From positions 1 through 15,602 of the forward strand of contig CAYYHA010000082.1 in NCBI GenBank assembly GCA_964471535.1: DNA of 15,602 bases, read 5' to 3'. The stretch is from CAYYHA01 sp964471535 (GTDB lineage Bacteria > Myxococcota > Myxococcia > SLRQ01). The notes under the pieces are model-generated. The model searched no databases. It saw nothing but the letters and a program-made list of their open reading frames with translations, and was not told the DNA's origin. Positions 6,144-13,059 of the stretch are shown here, piece after piece (position 1 is the stretch's first letter; every line of letters starts with the position of its first letter). Position numbers and translations under genes: made by a program.

Positions 6144-7847
6144 TCATCGCACGCCCGCGTTGGCCCGCACTACGCGCGCCGACGAGGGCGAGAGCACGGT
6201 CATCTCGTAGGAGAGCGAGGGAAACATCAGATGGCGCTGTGCTTCGGTACAATCGCCGAAGGGGGGGTCACATTCCGGGGTGTCGGCGAGAAGATCGTGT
6301 CCCTGTCCGAACATCTCGCTGACGTGGAAGAGACCTTGGAAGTGACCGGCCTCGTGGCAGAAGTCTACCCCCGTCAGGGTGGCGTCCTGCTGCACCTCGA
6401 TGACCACGCCCGAATGGCTGGTGCCGCCGGTCCGGGGCGGGCCCGGGATGCCTCCGCTCACCCCAGCGACGGCCCCGAAGGGGCCATCGATGTTCTGGAC
6501 GAAGAAGATGTTGAGCCCGTCGTCGCGCCCGAGGCTCCACAGCGCGTTCTGCTCGCCGTCGCCCTGCAAGTTCACCGCGATGCTGTCCCACTCGGGTCCC
6601 AGATCGAAGTAGCGCACCTCGCCCCAGTCGATGCCCGCCTGGTCGCGGTAGAAGTGACGCCAGTAGGCGAGCGTATCCTGCACGAAGGGATCCGTTGGCG
6701 CATCGGCGGCGCGAACGCCGCCCGGAAAGGCATTGGGTGAGATGAAGATGTTCAGGTCCACCGTGCCCGCCACCGGCTCGCCCCCCTCCGCCACGTCCAC
6801 GAAGAGCTCCGCTTCCGCGGAGCCGCCCCTGAATCGGTAGCACCAGGTGCCCGGCGCTGGTGTCAGGCGCGGATCGTCCGCATTGGGCAGCTGCACGGTG
6901 ACCACCTCGGTCTGCGGCATCACGCGCAGTGGCTCGGTGAAGGGGTTCTGAGCGCCCTGCGTGTTGATGAGCTCGGTGCCATCGGGCCGGCGGAGGCTGG
7001 TGAAGGCGTACTCGGTGCCCCGCTGCCCGCGCAGCTGCAGCGTGAACGAGACCACGCCTGCCGGCAGGTCGAAGCTCAGATCCCGGTCGGGATTCACCGG
7101 TCCTAGGTCGATGCGCTGGCTCCCTTCGCCAGCGGCAAGGCGGCACGCGCCGCTCGCCGTGTCGCAGGTGTAGCCGGCGGCGCAGTCTGCGTCGCCGGCG
7201 CACGGCCGCAGGCAGGCGCCACCGGAGCAGATCTGGCCACCTTCGCATTCGGGGGGGGCGGTGCAGGTGGCGACGCAGCGCCGGCCTTCGGGCAGGGCGG
7301 TGCAGACCGCACCGCTCGGACACTCGGAGGACCGGCCGCAGGCGAGCGTGCACTGGCCGGAGGTGCAGGCGAGTGCGCCATCGCACTCGGCATCCTGCGC
7401 GCAGGGACGTCCGATGGGTACCTCCTGGCACGTGCCCGACACGCAGATTTCGCCTTCGAAACATTCGGCGTCCTCGGCGCAGGGCAGGTCGCAGACGCCA
7501 TGGTTGCAGGTGTAGCCGTCGCGGCAGGTCGTCGCGCCGGTGCAGGCGCGAAGGCACAGCCCTAGCCCTCCCTGGACGAGGCACACCGAACCGGAGGGGC
7601 AGTCGTCGGCCTGCTCGCACTCGAGGGTGCAGTAGCCGCCGGGCAGCGAGAGCGCGCAGCCCAGGGTGCCGCAGTCGGAGCCGGTCTCACAGGGGTCGCC
7701 GATGGCCGGCTGCGTCCCGCCATCCGACCCGCCATCATCCGGAGCGCCGGGGCAGGCGGAACAGGCGGCCAGAAGCAGGAGCGCGGCGGCAGGGGGCGCC
7801 GGTCGGACCGGTAAGCGGAGGCGATCGAGCTGCGCTGCGTGCTTCAT
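6144..7847 (-). CDS. Metzincin (M43/pappalysin-like) metalloprotease lipoprotein with eight cysteine modules
   Basis: This is 567 residues from ATG 7847. A lipoprotein signal ends Leu-Ala-Ala-Cys (Cys29), followed by an Asp/Gly linker. Residues about 53-236 hold eight short cysteine modules of the type Cys-x-x-(Asp/Ser)-x-x-Cys-x-x-Gly-x-x-Cys-x-x-Gly-x-Cys, like those in many Myxococcota surface proteins. A beta-rich region (about 245-355) resembles a prepeptidase-C-terminal or jelly-roll module. The protease domain (about 362-567) has His-Glu-Ala-Gly-His-x-x-Gly-x-x-His (H498, E499, H502, H508), then Ala-Asp-Thr-Pro-Glu-Cys at 521-526, and a Met-turn candidate at Met541. That order (zinc site, Asp-Thr-Pro segment, Met-turn, with flanking cysteines) fits pappalysin-type M43 enzymes. 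Substrate is unknown. The ATGA overlap with the upstream HEAT gene and a GAGGA motif support the start. It should act at the outer surface. Confidence 0.78.
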   Translation of the reverse strand: MKHAAQLDRLRLPVRPAPPAAALLLLAACSACPGAPDDGGSDGGTQPAIGDPCETGSDCGTLGCALSLPGGYCTLECEQADDCPSGSVCLVQGGLGLCLRACTGATTCRDGYTCNHGVCDLPCAEDAECFEGEICVSGTCQEVPIGRPCAQDAECDGALACTSGQCTLACGRSSECPSGAVCTALPEGRRCVATCTAPPECEGGQICSGGACLRPCAGDADCAAGYTCDTASGACRLAAGEGSQRIDLGPVNPDRDLSFDLPAGVVSFTLQLRGQRGTEYAFTSLRRPDGTELINTQGAQNPFTEPLRVMPQTEVVTVQLPNADDPRLTPAPGTWCYRFRGGSAEAELFVDVAEGGEPVAGTVDLNIFISPNAFPGGVRAADAPTDPFVQDTLAYWRHFYRDQAGIDWGEVRYFDLGPEWDSIAVNLQGDGEQNALWSLGRDDGLNIFFVQNIDGPFGAVAGVSGGIPGPPRTGGTSHSGVVIEVQQDATLTGVDFCHEAGHFQGLFHVSEMFGQGHDLLADTPECDPPFGDCTEAQRHLMFPSLSYEMTVLSPSSARVVRANAGVR

Positions 7848-8464
7848 CGGGCAGGTTCCTCGGTCGGCGCCGGGCGGCGTTGAACCCCCTCGGGGGGCAA
7901 GGGTCGCTGGAGCTCGGCGCGGAGGACGGCGCGCAAGGTCCGGAGGACCGCCCGATGGCGCTCGACCTGCCGATGCCGGGCCAGGAGCGCCCGTGCCTTC
8001 GGATCGGGGAGCACCGCGAGGCTCCGCACCGCCGTTTCGCGGAGAAGCGGCTGCGGGAGGCGGAGGACCTCCTGCAGCGCCTCCAACCGCCCAGATCGCC
8101 CCTCGAAGCGGTGCCCCAGCGTCCACACCGCCGCGCTGCGGACGCGTAGGGGAAGTGCGGGATCGAACGCGGCACGGCGCACGGTCTCGAAGGCGCCCTC
8201 GCTGTCGAAGTACCCCAGGACGCTCACGGCACGCACCCGCGCCAGCCGCGGCACCATGGCGTCGCCGACGATCGCACGCAGTGCGTCCTCGACGCCGGGT
8301 CCGAAGTGCCGGAGCTCCTCGGGGCTGGGATCACGGTGCAGCTGGCTAAGCAGCATCAGGAGCGCGGGGTCGTGCGCGCCCGCGGCCGCGGAGGTCCACC
8401 AGACCGAGGCGATGCCACAGAGCAGGACGGCGTGCAGCGCTGCCGCGGGGAATCGACGAGCCAT
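7844..8464 (-). CDS. Exported HEAT-repeat-like protein
   Basis: This is 206 residues from ATG 8464, which has GGGAGG just upstream; the in-frame ATG at 8482 lacks this. Residues 1-29 form a signal peptide (Met-Ala-Arg-Arg start, hydrophobic core, Ala-Ala-Ala-Gly end). The rest is alpha-helical with repeats of HEAT/PBS-lyase type: Arg-Val-Arg-Ala-Val-Ser-Val-Leu-Gly, Leu-Arg-Val-Arg-Ser-Ala-Ala-Val-Trp-Thr-Leu-Gly and Leu-Arg-Glu-Thr-Ala-Val-Arg-Ser-Leu, spaced about 35-40 residues apart. Such repeats make a protein-binding solenoid. The C-terminus is Arg/Pro-rich and looks disordered. It overlaps the metalloprotease gene by 4 bp, so a periplasmic partner or chaperone for the protease is possible (inference). 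Confidence 0.72.
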   Translation of the reverse strand: MARRFPAAALHAVLLCGIASVWWTSAAAGAHDPALLMLLSQLHRDPSPEELRHFGPGVEDALRAIVGDAMVPRLARVRAVSVLGYFDSEGAFETVRRAAFDPALPLRVRSAAVWTLGHRFEGRSGRLEALQEVLRLPQPLLRETAVRSLAVLPDPKARALLARHRQVERHRAVLRTLRAVLRAELQRPLPPEGVQRRPAPTEEPAR

Positions 8465-8491
8465 GGGCACCTCCCTCTTCACCCGCGGTAC

Positions 8492-8519
8492 GGTAGAGAA
8501 TCGATCGGTGCGCCTTCAA
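8492..8519 (-). promoter_or_regulatory. Weak candidate promoter for the leftward block
   Basis: On the minus strand TTGAAG (8519-8514) and TCTACC (8497-8492) are separated by 16 nt, about 28 nt before the ATG at 8464. The -35 is fair and the -10 poor. The 122-bp region is shared with the divergent gene at 8587, for which I see no good promoter. Confidence 0.25.
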
Positions 8520-8586
8520 CGTGGCCACGGCAGCTGTAAGGGGCGCACGGGCTGCGGCGCTGGACCGAAGCTCGTAAGCTCGCCCC

Positions 8587-9833
8587 ATGGGACGAATGCA
8601 ATGGCTCGTGGTGTGGGGTCTGTCGCTGGCGTTGGTGGCAGCCTGCGGTCCCGCGACCGATTCGGATCTGCCACCCGACGGCGGCCTGCCTCCCGACGAC
8701 GGAGGCTCGGCANNNNNNNNNNCGGTGGGGCCGACGCTGGCATGGCGGCAGATGGCGGCGGCGCGGCCGACGGGGGTGGCAGCGACGGCGGCATGTCGTC
8801 CTGCGGCCCCGACCCAGACCTCGAGCGGGGCGCACCCCTGGAGGCGCCGGCACTCGAGTGGACCTGGGTGGACTTCCCGGAGACCCGCTGCATGAACGAC
8901 ACCGCGACGGGGCTGGGTGTGAACCTGAACCCCGCCTCGAACCGCGTGCTGATTTACCTTCAGGGGGGCGGGGCCTGCTTTGATGGCCTCACCTGCAGCC
9001 TGGTCGCGAACCCCGACGGATTCGGTCAGAGTGACTTCGCGGGTCTCGTTGCCTCGCGGGGCAGCGCCGGGATCTTCGACCGTGACAACCCCGACAATCC
9101 CTTTGCCGATTTCAACTTCGTCTTCATCCCCTACTGCAGCGGCGACATCTACGCGGGTACGACGAGAAGTGGCTTCGGAGGGCGGGTGCAGGTAGGCCAC
9201 CTGAACATCGCCGCCTACCTGAAGCGGCTGGTGCCCACCTTCGAGTCGATGGATCTCGTGGTCCTCGGCGGCTCGAGCGCCGGCGGCTTTGGCGCTGCAG
9301 CGAACTTCCTGCAGGTACAGAAGGCCTTCGGCTGCACACCGGTCTATCTGCTCGACGACGCGGGTCCGATCCTGCCCGATGCCTACATGAAGCCATGCTT
9401 CCAGAAGAAGGTGCGCGAGCTGTGGGGTGTCGACGCGTGGCTCCCCGCCGACTGCACCGACTGCTTCGCCATGGACGGCGGCGGCCTGGTCCACCTCTAC
9501 CGCTACATGCTCGACCGCCATCCCGACCGGCGCTACGCGCTCCTCTCGACGACAGGGGATAGGACGATCCGCGGTTTCCTCGGCTACGGCTACTCGCAGG
9601 ACTGCAACTCGCCGGGCTTCATGCCCGCTGCGGACTTCGAGGCGGGCCTCCTGGAAGTCCGGGACCAGATCCTGCGGCCCGAGGATCCCTTCAAGGTCTT
9701 CCTCCGCGACGGACAGGGGCACACCTTCCTGGGAGCAGACCCCACGCGCTTCGACGTCGGGGGGACGAACCTCGCCGAGTGGCTGCAGAGCTTTGTGAGC
9801 GACGACCCGGCCTGGGATCACCTGGGGCCTTGA
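8587..9833 (+). CDS. Pectinacetylesterase/Notum-family lipoprotein, split by assembly gap
   Basis: This is a serine carboxylesterase of the plant pectinacetylesterase/animal Notum family, which removes acyl groups from polysaccharide or protein. The first 42 codons (8587-8712) give a lipoprotein signal ending Val-Ala-Ala-Cys (Cys20) and a Pro/Asp/Gly linker. Ten Ns follow. From 8724 the protein continues in another frame with more Gly/Asp/Ala linker and then the catalytic domain: Tyr-Leu-Gln-Gly-Gly-Gly-Ala-Cys (family oxyanion region), Gly-Gly-Ser-Ser-Ala-Gly-Gly with the likely nucleophile at 9276-9278, a candidate Asp at 9558-9560 (Thr-Gly-Asp-Arg) and His at 9720-9722 (Gly-Gln-Gly-His). 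The two halves join only if the true gap is 2 modulo 3 bases, so the frame break is an assembly artefact. No clear SD precedes the ATG. The substrate is unknown; surface polysaccharide deacetylation is the simplest guess. Confidence 0.82.
8713..8722. other. Assembly gap (10 N)
   Basis: Ten Ns sit in a Gly/Asp-coding, low-complexity linker. The count looks like a conventional scaffold placeholder. Reading frames on each side require a true length of 2 modulo 3, so 10 cannot be exact. Confidence 0.9.
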
Positions 9834-9837
9834 AGGC

Positions 9838-10623
9838 TCACTCTGCGGCCGGCGTCGTCGCGCCCGATTGCAGCGCCTCGAAGACGTCCACCGCCACCTC
9901 CGGCTGCAGGCGAAGGTGTAGGCGCACCGTCTCGGGCAAGGCGTCGAGCGCCTCGAAGGGGAGTAGGAGATCGACGCGCAGGTCGGTCCTCAGCGTTCCT
10001 CCTTCGCGGATCGCCTCGGCGGCGCCACGCCACAGCGGCTCTGGCACCGGGAGGGCGACCTCCCCGTTGGGCAGGGCGCGGATGGCGTCGAGGCCCAAAA
10101 GCGGCGTGCCCGCCACCTCGACCTCGAGGCGGGCGAGGGTCTCCTCGAGGGGCAGGACCTGCGCCTCGGGCCCGAGGAGCACCGCCTCCTGGAGGAGCAG
10201 CGAGGCCCGGCGCAGTGCGGCGAGCCGGCCTTCCCCCACCGCCTCGGCCACTGCCTCGCCGGAGAGCACGGGAACACCGAGGTCCTCGCGGACGATGTGG
10301 CAGCCCTCTGCCTCCGGTGTGATGCGCAGGACATGGACGGTCTCGCCGTCGCTTTGCTGCACCTCGGAGTCCGGGCAGCCCTGCGCCCGAAGGGCCGCGA
10401 CGTCGATCGGGTAGTCGATCTTCAGGGTGGGGAGCACCGGTTCGCGGAGTACGAGCACACCGACCACGCCGCAGGCCCCGGCGACGGAGCCGGCGAGCAG
10501 GCAGGCGAGGCCGGCCGCCGCCGATGCGGCGGGGCGCCGGGCATCCAACCGCCTACCGGGCCCGGCCGGCCCCGTGCCCTGGCCACGGTGTCGACCCAGG
10601 TCGCATGGGGGCAAAGCGCGCAT
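9838..10623 (-). CDS. Unrecognised membrane-anchored or exported protein
   Basis: I do not recognise this 261-residue protein. From ATG 10623 it has a basic N-terminal region (Arg/Pro/Gly-rich, about 1-32), then one hydrophobic stretch (about 33-59) with Val-Ala-Gly-Ala-Cys inside, which could be a long signal peptide, a poor lipobox or a membrane anchor. The rest is soluble and acidic: a part with three cysteines and alternating beta-like segments, a helical Leu/Ala/Glu-rich middle, and a C-terminal part with Leu-Arg-Leu-His-Leu-Arg-Leu. An Asp-Tyr-Pro-Ile-Asp-Val segment follows the anchor. It lies downstream of the OsmC gene with a 110-bp gap and converges on the esterase gene with 4 bp between stops. 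A GGTGGGG motif weakly supports the start. A second ATG at 10713 is less likely because it adds a Gly/Pro-rich, non-signal stretch. Confidence 0.6.
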   Translation of the reverse strand: MRALPPCDLGRHRGQGTGPAGPGRRLDARRPAASAAAGLACLLAGSVAGACGVVGVLVLREPVLPTLKIDYPIDVAALRAQGCPDSEVQQSDGETVHVLRITPEAEGCHIVREDLGVPVLSGEAVAEAVGEGRLAALRRASLLLQEAVLLGPEAQVLPLEETLARLEVEVAGTPLLGLDAIRALPNGEVALPVPEPLWRGAAEAIREGGTLRTDLRVDLLLPFEALDALPETVRLHLRLQPEVAVDVFEALQSGATTPAAE

Positions 10624-10733
10624 CGCCCCACCGGCTAGCAAGCGTTGGGCCAAGGCCCCGCCCGGGCCAGGCGCTCCACCGCAGGCGAAGTTCCCACAGC
10701 GGGCAGGGTGCACGGCGACACCCGGGTCACCCG

Positions 10734-11165
10734 CTACCGCAGCGAGGTTGCGATCTCCAGACGCTCGGTCAGCGTCCGGTGCACCGGGCAGCGGTTTGCG
10801 ATGTGGAGGAGGCGCGCCCGCTGCTCGCCGTCGAGGGGGCCGGTCACCACAATCTCCCGCTCGATGCGATGGAGGTGGCGCTCATCGTCTTCACAGTCGG
10901 CGCAGTCCTCGAGGTGGACCCTCCGGTGGGTGAGCGCCACGTGCACCGACTCGAGGGGCCAGCCCTTGCGGTCGGCGTACATCCGCAGGGTCATGGCGGT
11001 GCAGGCACCGAGGGCCCCAAGGAGCAGTGCGTAGGGATCGGGACCGGCGTCGCTGCCGCCGTTTCGCTCCGGCTCGTCGGCCACCCAGGTGTGGCGCCCC
11101 GCGCGTATGCGGGTCGGGTAGTGGTCTCGGCCGATCTCCACCTCGACGGTGCCAGGCTCTTTCAT
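10734..11165 (-). CDS. OsmC-family peroxidase/redox protein
   Basis: This is a 143-residue cytoplasmic OsmC-like protein. Members reduce organic hydroperoxides with two reactive cysteines. These are visible as Cys55 in Gly-Ala-Cys-Thr-Ala-Met-Thr-Leu, next to the Gly-Pro-Asp-Pro-Tyr-Ala-Leu-Leu-Leu-Gly helix, and Cys126 in Ala-Asn-Arg-Cys-Pro-Val-His-Arg-Thr-Leu. A further Asp-Cys-Ala-Asp-Cys-Glu at 87-92 is typical of a subfamily related to YhfA. Length is normal. The start at 11165 has GGAG upstream and begins where family similarity begins; the longer frame to 11330 lacks similarity. It follows the histidine kinase gene after 127 bp, on the same strand. Confidence 0.87.
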   Translation of the reverse strand: MKEPGTVEVEIGRDHYPTRIRAGRHTWVADEPERNGGSDAGPDPYALLLGALGACTAMTLRMYADRKGWPLESVHVALTHRRVHLEDCADCEDDERHLHRIEREIVVTGPLDGEQRARLLHIANRCPVHRTLTERLEIATSLR

Positions 11166-11292
11166 TGCTCCGCTCCCTTCGCGGCTGCACCCCCTCGGGG
11201 TGGCAAGTTGCGACCTCTCGAGGGCTCGCAGACTCTGCTGCAAGGCGTAGGGCGTGTCCAGGAGGGCCCGTCCTCGCCACCTGCATGCCATC
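11166..11292 (-). other. Spacer/leader upstream of the OsmC gene with hairpin
   Basis: The leader contains CACCCC (11188-11193), a 3-nt loop and GGGGTG (11197-11202), about 20 nt before the OsmC SD. There is no T-run, so it is not a clear intrinsic terminator for the kinase gene. It may be a partial terminator or a leader structure. No gene is supported here. Confidence 0.4.
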
Positions 11293-13053
11293 CTAACCCG
11301 CCGGCCAGGGTGAGCCGTCCCCACTGCCAAGGTCTTGTTCGCGCGCGACTCGGGTGCGCGCGCCAGGTACGGTCACGACGACGCGCGTACCCACGCCGGG
11401 CGTGGACTCGAGGGCGATGCGGCCTCCGAGGCGCTCGACGATCCCATGGCAGATGGAGAGTCCTAGCCCCGTGCCCTGTCCCTGCGGCTTGGTGGTGAAG
11501 AAGGGATCGAAGAGATGGGGCTTCAGCTTCGGATCGATCCCTTCCCCGTCGTCCTCGACCTCGAGGACGGCGGTCTCACCCTCGAGGCGCGTGCGTACGA
11601 TGACGGTGCCCTGGCCTGCGCGCGCCTCTGGAATCGCTTGAACCGCATTGAGCACAAGGTTCAGCACGACCTGGGCGAGCCGCGCCGAGTTGGCCGGGAC
11701 TTCGATCTCGTCTGGCGCATAGGCTTCGACGAGCTTCGCCCGCGTAGTGAGGGTGCGACGGGCGAGCGAGAGGGTGCGGCGCACGAGATCGTTGAGCTCT
11801 ACCGCCTCCACGGGATCCGGTGCCGGATGGGAGAAGAGTTTCAGGTCCCGGACGATGGTGCCGACCCGGCGGGAGCCCTCGAGGGCATCCTGCACTGCCT
11901 TTCGAACCTCATCCACGTCCTCGATGCGCCCCTCGCGTTCTGCGGCCGCGTCGATGCGCCGGGCCAGGAACTCCAGCGAGAGGTGGAGGGAGGCCAGGGG
12001 GTTGTTGATCTCGTGGGCGACACCAGCGGCGAGAGTGCCAAGGGAGGCCATTCGGTCGGCGAGCACCAGCTTCTCCTGCAGGCGCCGGTGCTCGGTGAGG
12101 TCACGGACGACCACGAGATTGCAGTCCTCGTCCTGGAAGCGAATGGGGGTCGGGGGGAGGATCTGCACCAGCCGGTCGCCGCCTTGGCGTGGCACCCGGA
12201 TCTCCACCTCTTGGCCATCGGCCAAAGCGAGCAGGGTACGGGTCACCTCCCGGGGGCCGAGCAGCGCGATCATGTCCCGCCCGCGTACCGCGTCGAACGA
12301 AGAGGCCTCGAGTAGCTCCAAACACGCGGGGTTGGCGTAGCGCAGCCGGCCGCCCCGCAGGATGGCCACACCGTCGGGAAGGCGATCGAGGACGGACCTG
12401 AAGTCGCGCCGGCTGCGGCGCAGGTCTGCGTGGCTCTCGGCGAGCGCGCGCCGGTCTCCGCCCAGACGCAGCCTGTCGGTCGCCTCCGCGAGGAGGTGGC
12501 GCGCCCACGAGGGCACCTGGCCCGAGGTGGGGCGGGAAAGTTCGAGGACGATCCGTGCGCTCTGTCCGTCGGGGTCCATCTCGAGCGCGAGCGGCGGCGC
12601 GTCGAGCAGGGCCATCGCATGGCAGAGATGGGCGTGGGCGATCCGAAAGTATTCGGGGCTTCGGGCGAAGCGGTCCGGGATCGCCAGCCACAGCTCGAAG
12701 CGCCGGGGCGTCGGCCGCGTCAGCCCATGTTGGAGGATGGGGAAGTTCGCCGGCCCGATCAGACGGTCGGCCAGCCAGAGAGCCTGCTGTGGCCCGACAA
12801 CCCAGCGCGTAAGGCGCCGTACGAAGCGCCAACTCGGCGTATCGGCGAGCGTCGTTCCGATCTCCTCGAGGGCGCGCTCGCCGTGTTGCCGCCGGATCTC
12901 GGCCAGGAAGCGGGCGAAGGGATCCCAGTTGCAGCCGATTTCCGCCGCGCTTCGCGCGAGCCCCGCCGCGGCAAGGCTGGCCTCGAGGTCGAGGCCGATG
13001 CGCTCACAGGCCTCGAGGGTGGCCTTCAGGGCCCGGCCACTGACCTCTGCCAT
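11293..13053 (-). CDS. PAS-domain sensor histidine kinase
   Basis: This is 586 residues with no membrane segment, so a cytoplasmic sensor is expected. Order: an N-terminal helical domain (about 5-195), a short coiled linker (about 200-216), PAS (about 217-322, with Leu-Pro-Asp-Gly-Val-Ala and Arg-Tyr-Ala-Asn-Pro-Ala), HisKA (about 328-400) and HATPase_c (about 450-563). The H-box is Val-Ala-His-Glu-Ile-Asn-Asn-Pro with phospho-acceptor His347. The N-box has Asn465 and Asn469, G1 is Asp-Asp-Gly-Glu-Gly (501-505), the F-box is Phe-Asp-Pro-Phe-Phe-Thr-Thr (515-521) and G2 is Gly-Thr-Gly-Leu-Gly-Leu (527-532). All look functional; the H-box and ATPase type resemble NtrB/HPK4 kinases. The N-terminal domain faintly resembles the ligand-binding part of some AraC regulators, but I am not sure. 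No response regulator lies nearby. The gene starts 6 nt after the ABC-F stop codon and is probably co-transcribed. Confidence 0.88.
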   Translation of the reverse strand: MAEVSGRALKATLEACERIGLDLEASLAAAGLARSAAEIGCNWDPFARFLAEIRRQHGERALEEIGTTLADTPSWRFVRRLTRWVVGPQQALWLADRLIGPANFPILQHGLTRPTPRRFELWLAIPDRFARSPEYFRIAHAHLCHAMALLDAPPLALEMDPDGQSARIVLELSRPTSGQVPSWARHLLAEATDRLRLGGDRRALAESHADLRRSRRDFRSVLDRLPDGVAILRGGRLRYANPACLELLEASSFDAVRGRDMIALLGPREVTRTLLALADGQEVEIRVPRQGGDRLVQILPPTPIRFQDEDCNLVVVRDLTEHRRLQEKLVLADRMASLGTLAAGVAHEINNPLASLHLSLEFLARRIDAAAEREGRIEDVDEVRKAVQDALEGSRRVGTIVRDLKLFSHPAPDPVEAVELNDLVRRTLSLARRTLTTRAKLVEAYAPDEIEVPANSARLAQVVLNLVLNAVQAIPEARAGQGTVIVRTRLEGETAVLEVEDDGEGIDPKLKPHLFDPFFTTKPQGQGTGLGLSICHGIVERLGGRIALESTPGVGTRVVVTVPGARTRVAREQDLGSGDGSPWPAG

Positions 13054-13059
13054 ATTCGG

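Noticed and set aside
5351..6322. Long plus-strand open frame of 323 codons opposite the SNase/OB gene
   Set aside because: It is antisense to a well-supported nuclease gene, has no family pattern or SD, and its length is expected in GC-rich DNA.
8346..9821. Minus-strand frame of 491 codons opposite the esterase gene
   Set aside because: It crosses the N gap and the HEAT gene and lacks motifs, while the plus strand shows the esterase active-site motifs.
10821..10910. Extra Cys-Ala-Asp-Cys in the OsmC protein as a novel metal site
   Set aside because: A similar Asp-Cys-x-Asp-Cys-Glu segment is common in one OsmC subfamily, so it is not unusual.
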